From Sporosarcina sp. JAI121 (GTDB lineage Bacteria > Bacillota > Bacilli > Bacillales_A > Planococcaceae), in the NCBI RefSeq assembly GCF_013408665.1, contig NZ_JACCCL010000001.1, positions 1,441,136-1,505,135 of the forward strand: a stretch of DNA of 64,000 nucleotides, written 5' to 3'. The position numbers and the translations under genes were made by a program. The notes beneath the pieces were generated by a model that was given only the letters and a program-made list of their open reading frames with translations, searched no databases and was not told the origin of the DNA. Within the stretch, counting starts at the first letter, position 1; every line of letters starts with the position of its first letter. This document shows, piece by piece, positions 58,394-64,000 of the stretch.

Positions 58394-59332
58394 ATGGAAC
58401 TGCAGTTTTTAGGAACAGGAGCAGGTATGCCATCCAAAATGCGTAACACGTCATCTGTCGTTTTGAATTTGTCCGCTGAAGGAGAAGGGTACTGGTTGTT
58501 CGATTGCGGGGAAGCGACGCAGCACCAGATACTACATACATCTCTGAAACCACGAAAAATCAGTAAGATATTCATCACACATTTACACGGCGATCATATA
58601 TTTGGATTGCCTGGTTTAATCGGCTCACGATCATTCCTTGGCGGCGAGGAGCAACTTGAAGTTTACGGTCCTACAGGGTTGAATGAATGGCTTAAAACCA
58701 CGTTGCGCATTACAAATACACATTTAAATTATGAATTGCTTGTCCATGAAATCGGTGAAGGCGTGGTCTTTGAAGACGATGACTATCTTGTCACTGCAAA
58801 AAGCTTACAGCATATCATTCCGTGCTTAGGCTATCGTATTGAGCAAAAACCACTGCCGGGTAAATTGCTTATCGACAAAGCGAAAGAAGCGGGGGTACCG
58901 AATGGTCCACTGCTGAAACAACTGAAGGATGGAGAAGATATCGAGCTAGAAGATGGACGAATCGTTCTTAGTTCGGCCGTTACCGGTGAACCGCAAGAAG
59001 GATTTACGGTCGCCATTCTCGGCGATACAAGCTATTGCGGCTCTGCAGTTGAATTGGCGCAAGACGTGGATATTCTAGTCCACGAAGCGACGTTTGATAT
59101 GGAAACAGGAAACTTGGCGAAAGAGTACGGTCATTCAACGATTGGTGACGCAGCACGCGTAGCGAAGCAAGCGAGAGCGACAACACTTATTGCTAATCAT
59201 ATTAGTGCCCGTTTCATGCCAAGCGACGTAGCCCAATTGCAGAAACAAGGAGAGGCGATTTTTCCGTCACTTCATATCGCGGAAGATTTTTCACGATTTG
59301 AATGGAAGAACGGCGAAGTTATTCGAGGATGA
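58394..59332 (+). CDS. rnz: Ribonuclease Z
   Basis: A 312-aa metallo-beta-lactamase-fold endonuclease that trims tRNA 3' ends. MELQFLGTGAGMPSKMRNTSS, zinc motif THLHGDHIFGLPG, the flexible-arm region with LPGKLLIDKAKEAGVPNGPLL, and GDTSYCGS plus GHSTIGDAA. ATG follows AAAAGGAGG. Standard length; neighbour of dinB and namA as in Bacillus. Confidence 0.96.
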   Translation: MELQFLGTGAGMPSKMRNTSSVVLNLSAEGEGYWLFDCGEATQHQILHTSLKPRKISKIFITHLHGDHIFGLPGLIGSRSFLGGEEQLEVYGPTGLNEWLKTTLRITNTHLNYELLVHEIGEGVVFEDDDYLVTAKSLQHIIPCLGYRIEQKPLPGKLLIDKAKEAGVPNGPLLKQLKDGEDIELEDGRIVLSSAVTGEPQEGFTVAILGDTSYCGSAVELAQDVDILVHEATFDMETGNLAKEYGHSTIGDAARVAKQARATTLIANHISARFMPSDVAQLQKQGEAIFPSLHIAEDFSRFEWKNGEVIRG

Positions 59333-59405
59333 AACTATAGTTCTAATCATAAAGATATATTAGCGTGCAAATTGATACATTCAACAAAACAGCGGATATT
59401 TAATT

Positions 59406-59444
59406 AAAAACCCGATTCTCCTTATTTATGGGAAGAATCGGGTT
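59406..59444. terminator. Bidirectional terminator between rnz and YbaK-like gene
   Basis: AAACCCGATTCT pairs with AGAATCGGGTTT around a 15-nt loop, with A-rich left flank (T-tract on the - strand). Confidence 0.82.
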
Positions 59445-59461
59445 TAGCGTTTTATAAATCA

Positions 59462-59938
59462 TCATTTCACAGAAATAACTTGTCCCTTCGTCATTTTCTC
59501 CAATTCATCCGGTGTTAATTGGAACACGGCTTTTGGATGTCCGGCAGCAGCCCAGATCGTTTCATATTTGAAAAGATCTTCATCGATTAAGGTCTGCACC
59601 GGGTTCTTATGCCCTAATGGTGGAACCCCGCCAATAACAAAGCCTGTAGATTCACGGACAAAATCTGCATCTGCTTTTCCTAATTTAACATTAAGTTTTT
59701 GGGCAATTATTTCCTCATTAATACGATTGATTCCGCTTGCGACAACTAATAACGGCTGATTTGTACTTTTTAGTTTGAAAATAATTGATTTGGCAATTTG
59801 TGCCACATTGCACTCTAAGGTATCTGCCGCTTCTTGGGCGGTTCGGGCACTGTCTGTCAATTTTACCACTTCATTCGGATGGGCCAATTCCAGCAATTTT
59901 TCCTGCACTTGCTGAGCACTTGCTGTTAAGCTTTGCAT
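59462..59938 (-). CDS. YbaK/EbsC-domain aminoacyl-tRNA deacylase-like protein
   Basis: A 158-aa single YbaK domain protein: TAQEAADTLECNVAQIAKSIIFK, the conserved lysine in that segment, ADADFVRESTGFVIGGVPPLGH and DEDLFKYETIWAAAGHP. The family hydrolyses mis-acylated tRNAs (for example Cys-tRNA-Pro or Ala-tRNA-Pro). The sub-type looks like the broad YeaK/ProXp group. ATG 59938, behind AGGAGG, is chosen over a longer frame starting at 59995. Confidence 0.86.
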   Translation of the reverse strand: MQSLTASAQQVQEKLLELAHPNEVVKLTDSARTAQEAADTLECNVAQIAKSIIFKLKSTNQPLLVVASGINRINEEIIAQKLNVKLGKADADFVRESTGFVIGGVPPLGHKNPVQTLIDEDLFKYETIWAAAGHPKAVFQLTPDELEKMTKGQVISVK

Positions 59939-60175
59939 CAATCCAACTCCTCCTATTAGCCTTCGATGTAATTTAATAAATACCATTTCATTCAATATTC
60001 AATATACTACAAAGCTATATTTTCTTCATTCAATTTTTCAGAAATTCGAAAAGTCGTTACTTGTTTTTAAACGTATTCAATTACGCTTAGGAAAGAAGGT
60101 AATCGTTTACTTTTTAAAGAATATCTTACTGTAATAAAAGAAAAATCCGATAGTAAAATAGAAAGGGGAAATTAT

Positions 60176-60613
60176 GTGAAAAAATTATTCATCGTTTTAA
60201 TTTCAATCGTAATTTTAACAGCTTGTTCAAATAAAAAAACTCTCAACTATGAATACTCATTTATAGGAGAAGGTGAACATTGGGAAAGTGAATATACTTT
60301 TAACGGAACAGAGATATGGAATGAAAGAGAGAAAAGAACCACTTACTCCAATGAGAATAATTATACATTAGTAATAAAGTACAAAGGGGATATAAAAGAC
60401 ATATCAACGACGAAAAACCTGGAATATGCTTATGAAACAACGGCCGGTGGTGGAAGTGGCACAATGCAGTTCAATGATACTTCTAAAGAAGCAATTTTTA
60501 TTACCAAGGGCAGCTCAACTGGGGCAAAAGTAAATGCAGATGAAATAATCAAAGTAACGATTAAATGGGATACATTTGAAGAATCGTTTGAATTGTATAA
60601 TAAAGGCAAGTGA
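60176..60613 (+). CDS. Small predicted lipoprotein of unknown function
   Basis: A 145-aa protein with a signal peptide ending in the lipobox LTAC (Cys17), so anchored outside the membrane. The mature part is beta-rich and polar with WESEYTFNGTEIWNE and a closing TIKWDTFEESFELYNK; no domain recognised. GTG 60176 follows AAAGGGGAAA. Base composition is clearly more AT-rich than the core genes around it, so it may be an accessory or acquired gene. Confidence 0.72.
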   Translation: MKKLFIVLISIVILTACSNKKTLNYEYSFIGEGEHWESEYTFNGTEIWNEREKRTTYSNENNYTLVIKYKGDIKDISTTKNLEYAYETTAGGGSGTMQFNDTSKEAIFITKGSSTGAKVNADEIIKVTIKWDTFEESFELYNKGK

Positions 60614-60669
60614 TTTTAAATTTGCGAAAGAATTATCGGTAATGTTTAACCTATCTATTAGTGGATAAA

Positions 60670-60707
60670 GGAAACCCGCGAAAGAGGAAATTTCTTCGCG
60701 GGTTTCC
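60670..60707. terminator. Bidirectional terminator
   Basis: GGAAACCCGCGAA (60670-60682) pairs perfectly with TTCGCGGGTTTCC (60695-60707). Lies between the convergent lipoprotein gene and namA; flanking T-tracts are modest. Confidence 0.8.
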
Positions 60708-60720
60708 AATTATTTAATAG

Positions 60721-61740
60721 TTAAAACATCCAGCCCCGCTCATATTGTTTCGGCGACTGAATCTCCACCCGGAGCTCTTTCGCTGCAGTATATGCCCAGT
60801 AGGGATCACGCAATAATTCACGGGCAAGCAAAATCATATCGGCGCGGTCGTTTTTCAATATTTCTTCCGCTTGGATACCTGTCGTGATCATACCCACCGC
60901 GCCTGTTAATATATTGGCACCGACTTTAATTGTTTCCGAAAATTTCACTTGATAGCCAGGGAATGCATCAATCGCCGCTGGAACAACCGCTCCAGAACTG
61001 ACATCGATCAGATCGACGCCCTGCTCTTTCATCCACTTCGCCATTTCGACGTACGCTTCTGGTGTCATACCGCCGTCAATGTAGTCATTTGCGGATAGAC
61101 GGACGAAAAGGGGACCTTCCCATACGGTGCGTACTTCGTCGATGGTTTCACGTAATAATCGATAGCGATTTTCCGCGGAGCCGCCGTATTCATCCGTCCG
61201 TTTATTCGATAGGGGCGACAAGAATTCATTAATGAGATAGCCGTGTGCACCGTGCAGTTCGATAACGTCGAATCCGGCTTTCTTCGCACGAATAGCGCCT
61301 TCTTTGAATGCTTGTACAGTCGTTTTTATATCATCTTTCGTCATTTCGACAGGCGTTTTATATTTATCGTCGAAAGCAATTGCGGATGGTGCATAAATAT
61401 CACCGTCGACTGTCGCTTTCCGTCCGGCATGTGCGAGCTGGATACCTGTTTTCGCGCCATGTTGCTGCATGAGGCGGACAACTTCTGCTAATCCATCAAT
61501 ATGGTCATCGCTCCAGATGCCAAGATCCTGTGCGGAAATACGTCCCGCGGGTTGTACGGCTGTCGCTTCAACGATAATAAGGCCAACTTGACCGACTGCG
61601 CGTGTGGTGTAATGAGTCTTATGCCAATCCTCAATCATCCCGTCTTCATTATGACTCGAATACATACACATCGGCGACATAACGATGCGGTTTTTAAATT
61701 CAACATCGCGGATTGTAAATGGTTCAAATAACTTTGACAT
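60721..61740 (-). CDS. namA: NADPH dehydrogenase NamA (old yellow enzyme family)
   Basis: A 339-aa FMN-dependent ene-reductase (YqjM class). N-terminus [20 protein letters not shown], Cys25 and Tyr27 in MSPMCMYSS (the redox-tuning Cys of YqjM), [28 protein letters not shown] with substrate-binding His-His region, and phosphate-binding [12 protein letters not shown] 61740 follows GGGAGGGCG; the longer frame is rejected. Detoxifies unsaturated aldehydes/ketones and nitro compounds. Same neighbourhood as Bacillus yqjM. Confidence 0.95.
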   Translation of the reverse strand: MSKLFEPFTIRDVEFKNRIVMSPMCMYSSHNEDGMIEDWHKTHYTTRAVGQVGLIIVEATAVQPAGRISAQDLGIWSDDHIDGLAEVVRLMQQHGAKTGIQLAHAGRKATVDGDIYAPSAIAFDDKYKTPVEMTKDDIKTTVQAFKEGAIRAKKAGFDVIELHGAHGYLINEFLSPLSNKRTDEYGGSAENRYRLLRETIDEVRTVWEGPLFVRLSANDYIDGGMTPEAYVEMAKWMKEQGVDLIDVSSGAVVPAAIDAFPGYQVKFSETIKVGANILTGAVGMITTGIQAEEILKNDRADMILLARELLRDPYWAYTAAKELRVEIQSPKQYERGWMF

Positions 61741-62063
61741 GTTTTCGCCCTCCCTAAATGCTTTACACGATAAGTATAGCAAAGGGGGAAACACAAGGCA
61801 GTAGTTGCGGCTTATGTAGTTCTGTACTTGCTCGGGTTTACACTCATCGTTTACTCCGAGTTTCTTCTATTACTTTAGAAAAACAATGATGAACAGAGCC
61901 GTACGATTTAATATCCTGATGAACCTGAAAAGACGACTCTGTATAAATTACTTGTTCTAAGTGCTTAATGATTTTCAAATGTACTAATCCTAAAAATTGG
62001 TCAACGTTTGATCAATGAGACAAAATGGAACTATTGAGCGTATTTTACCTCAACTGTTATGGC
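61741..62063. other. Spacer with a possible gene fragment on the - strand
   Basis: On the minus strand 62009 to 61844 is an uninterrupted 55-codon frame containing DQFLGLVHLKIIKHLEQVI and ending [14 protein letters not shown]. It looks like a coding C-terminus but has no good start: a TGA precedes it and the first start codon (TTG 61978) has only weak AGGA upstream. I do not recognise the family; probably a remnant. Confidence 0.35.
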
Positions 62064-62393
62064 TTATCTGGAGGTTTCCTGAAGTTCGATATTAACCACT
62101 TTTTCAGTTTCAGTAGTAAACTCAATTCTTACAAAAACGCCGAATTCGTTGTCACCATCTTTTAACCATAGCTTAAACTTTTCAATTGTTGAATCCCCTT
62201 TAGTTTCGCTACCTTCATGTAGATAGTCAATAATATTCGCATTGGGATATTTTGATTGTATCTCTTTTATAGCGAGTTTACTCCACTTAGCATAGGATGG
62301 AATTTCTTGTTGTGCATGAGCAATAGGTGGAATATGTGTTAGTGCTGAATTAATTGCAATGAAAATTCCAAGTGCAATAAATGATTTTCGCAT
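62064..62393 (-). CDS. Secreted DUF3889 (YqzG-like) protein
   Basis: A 109-aa exported protein: signal peptide with cleavage after AHA (about residue 27), then WSKLAIKEIQSKYPNANIIDYLH and LWLKDGDNEFGVFVRIEF, which fit DUF3889 proteins such as YqzG and YhdC. Function unknown. B. subtilis yqzG is near comGG; here the similar gene is ~60 kb away. ATG 62393 follows AAAGGAGCTGAG on the minus strand. Confidence 0.75.
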   Translation of the reverse strand: MRKSFIALGIFIAINSALTHIPPIAHAQQEIPSYAKWSKLAIKEIQSKYPNANIIDYLHEGSETKGDSTIEKFKLWLKDGDNEFGVFVRIEFTTETEKVVNIELQETSR

Positions 62394-62667
62394 AATTGAT
62401 CTCAGCTCCTTTTCTATAGGATGAGTAATTTGCTTAAAATCATCCTATATCGAATAAGAATTTATGAAAAAAACCACCACACCATTTAGACCATAATAAA
62501 AGTAGCATTCCATAAGATAAATCGAAGCATGCCCAGAGGACCTAAATGCCTCTCAAATTGAAAAAACAGTATGATATTGAATCATACATCATAGGAAAAG
62601 AACAGTTAGCATTGGAAATTAAACAGTATGGAATGGCTTGGTATCGCGGCTCTGGAGGTTGAGGCAG
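62394..62667. other. Non-coding or decayed spacer
   Basis: Contains a 38-codon frame at 62546-62662 (starts MPLKLKKQYDIESYI, with AGAGGA ahead) whose stop overlaps the ribosome site of the fragment that follows. No family recognised. An inverted pair AGGATGA/TCATCCTA lies near 62420-62450. Confidence 0.4.
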
Positions 62668-62874
62668 ATGGGAAGCCCTATAATACTCGACCAGCAACCT
62701 GACAGGTATCATTGGTCAGAGGCGGTTTGGCAGACAGTTAATTTATTATTAACCACTTTTGGGCTATGATTTATTCCAAAACTAGTCCTAGACGCTAAAA
62801 TTTTCTCAAACGATCACATGCATGTCAGCTGTTTTTTTATAGGCAAGACCATCATTGTCCTTCTAGGCGGGTAA
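62668..62874 (+). pseudogene. Degenerate reading frame, possible membrane-protein remnant
   Basis: ATG 62668 has GGAGG nine bases upstream and encodes MGSPIILDQQPDRYHWSEAV and then a hydrophobic TVNLLLTTFGL, followed by an in-frame TGA (62767-62769). The frame continues afterwards to TAA at 62872 with IPKLVLDAKIF and a hydrophobic end FFIGKTIIVLLGG. A short polar lead, then membrane helices, recalls PgaD/IcaD-type proteins, but this is a guess. Either a 33-aa peptide or the broken start of a lost gene. Confidence 0.35.
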
Positions 62875-62967
62875 TTTGAACGCTAACTCGAATAATAGGC
62901 GCATTTTTAAAAAAGTGAACTATTACTCGAGTTTTGTGTTCCATTTTTTATCGAACAATGAGTAGCT

Positions 62968-63777
62968 TCAAGACCCCGCTCCTAGCTCCCGTGAACGCGC
63001 CTCCGCCTTTCCAATACAATTCGCAATCGTTTCTTTGAACAGACCATCCTTCAGTGCATTTAAACCTGCCGCCGTCGTGCCGCCTGGACTTGTCACATTT
63101 TCACGCAATTCCGCCGGTTCCGTACCCGTCTGTTTCAACATCGCCGCTGCTCCTTCAAGTGTTTGAATGATTAGCGCGCGCGCAACTTCTTTCGAAAGTC
63201 CTTTGCCGATTGCCGCTTCTTCAAGCGCTTCCGCTAAATAATAGACATACGCAGGTCCGCTGCCGGACAGAGCGGTGACTGCATGTAAGTCATCTTCCTC
63301 GACTTCTTTCACCATACCGACTGATTCCAGGAGACCAAGGATATGTTTTTTCATCTCTTCGTTAATCGCTTGATTCCACGCAATTCCACTGGCTGATTTG
63401 CCGATTGTGGCAGAGGTGTTAGGCATCGATCGCGCGATGGGCCTTGCGCCGAGGCCGTTTTCAATTGTCTGTATTGAGACACCTGCAATGACCGACAAAA
63501 CTGCTGTTCTACCGGCCAAATAGGGAAGGGTATCCGTCATCGCCTGATGGATGTCTTTCGGTTTCGTCGCAAGAACAATAAGGTCCGCATTTTTCAGCGC
63601 CTCTTTTTTCTTGCAGACAATGGATACACCGTATTTATTTTGTAATGAAATTAGTCTTTCATCATCCGATCTGTTCATGACGAAAACATGATGAGGTTCT
63701 ACAGCACCTTGTTTTACAATTCCTGCGATAACAGCTTCTGCCATCGATCCGGCACCTATAAATACAATCGTTTTCAT
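62968..63777 (-). CDS. proI: Pyrroline-5-carboxylate reductase
   Basis: A 269-aa P5C reductase, last step of proline synthesis. Rossmann start TIVFIGAGSMAEAVIAGI, KPKDIHQAM, SVIAGVSI, MPNTSATIGKSASG, and the dimerisation-domain signature LSGSGPAYVYYLAEALEEAA...SPGGTTAAGL. ATG 63777 has AAAGGGG upstream. A T-box leader precedes it, which is the known mode of control of proI in Bacillus. Confidence 0.96.
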   Translation of the reverse strand: MKTIVFIGAGSMAEAVIAGIVKQGAVEPHHVFVMNRSDDERLISLQNKYGVSIVCKKKEALKNADLIVLATKPKDIHQAMTDTLPYLAGRTAVLSVIAGVSIQTIENGLGARPIARSMPNTSATIGKSASGIAWNQAINEEMKKHILGLLESVGMVKEVEEDDLHAVTALSGSGPAYVYYLAEALEEAAIGKGLSKEVARALIIQTLEGAAAMLKQTGTEPAELRENVTSPGGTTAAGLNALKDGLFKETIANCIGKAEARSRELGAGS

Positions 63778-63831
63778 TTACATTACCCCTTTCTTTTCGC
63801 AACTAAAAGCCTAAGTATCTTGAACGGACAC

Positions 63832-64000
63832 AAAAAAACATGCGCTCCCGTCCCTACTAATAAGGACGAAAACGCATGTTTCCGCGGTACCACCTAAATT
63901 TACCGGCATTATGCCGGTACATCTCGTTCTTTCTTAACGCGAAAGGCACGCCCGTGTTTCCACGGCAGCTCGGAAGGAGGTTCGAAGCGGGAGAGGGGGA
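63832..64000 (-). promoter_or_regulatory. T-box riboswitch leader of proI (partial)
   Basis: On the minus strand the T-box AGGTGGTACCGCG lies at 63895-63883, preceded by a stem ACCGGCATaATGCCGGT. The terminator pairs ACATGCG with CGCATGT (63879-63873 and 63844-63838), with GTCC/GGAC inside and ends in seven Ts. The alternative antiterminator would use the T-box. Stem I with the specifier codon lies beyond the window edge; proline is expected from the gene it controls. Confidence 0.92.

Overview
The window looks like the chromosome of an endospore-forming, low-to-moderate GC member of the Bacillales, most like Sporosarcina or a close relative in Planococcaceae. The reasons are the sporulation genes (spoIIIA cluster, spoIVB, spo0A), the comG competence cluster, the Bacillus-type T-box and glycine riboswitch leaders, and a gene order that runs nearly colinear with the Bacillus subtilis stretch from comG to yqjO/proI. 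The genus is an inference from gene content and order. Nearly all genes lie on the + strand and almost all are ordinary housekeeping or catabolic genes.

Layout. 0-3 kb: the end of the comG competence pseudopilus operon (comGB partial to a very short comGG), then aroK. 3-7.4 kb: a tandem glycine riboswitch controlling gcvT-gcvPA-gcvPB. 7.4-13.6 kb: a small membrane protein, a YjoB-like AAA ATPase, the rhodanese-like YqhL, octanoyltransferase LipM, and a B12-dependent ribonucleotide reductase (nrdJ) behind two NrdR boxes. 13.6-17.4 kb: yqhQ, yqhR, aroQ, a proline-type peptidase and efp. 17.4-20.5 kb: a repeat element with flanking direct repeats, followed by a reduced spoIIIA cluster (AC to AH only). 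20.7-32 kb: accBC, an Asp23 protein, nusB, folD, xseAB, ispA, dxs, tlyA, argR and recN. 32-34.2 kb: spoIVB and spo0A. 34.2-37.4 kb: a long non-coding stretch, a FapA-like DUF342 protein, a glycerophosphodiesterase and YqzF.

37.5-47.8 kb is the branched-chain amino/keto acid catabolic operon: BkdR-like regulator, ptb, bcd, buk, lpdV, bkdAA, bkdAB, bkdB. It feeds 47.8-55.5 kb, the propionyl-CoA/methylmalonyl-CoA branch (mutA, mutB, meaB, epimerase, carboxyltransferase). These convert valine and isoleucine products to succinyl-CoA. MutAB and NrdJ both need adenosylcobalamin, so this organism must make or import B12. The remaining part holds bacilliredoxin, the Prli42 miniprotein, a tripeptidase-like M20 enzyme, an orphan CheW, DNA polymerase IV, RNase Z, a YbaK-domain protein, a lipoprotein, NamA, a DUF3889 protein, degenerate coding fragments and proI behind a T-box leader.

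I did not find a defence island, CRISPR array, prophage or transposase gene. The most unusual items are (1) the spoIIIA cluster without spoIIIAA/AB and with shortened AE and AF, (2) a probable non-autonomous element inserted exactly at the efp stop codon, (3) a BkdR that has lost the GAFTGA loop and both arginine-finger positions needed for sigma-54 activation, (4) an orphan intrinsic terminator after spo0A suggesting an unannotated RNA, and (5) tiny genes (comGG, prli42) that ordinary ORF length limits miss.
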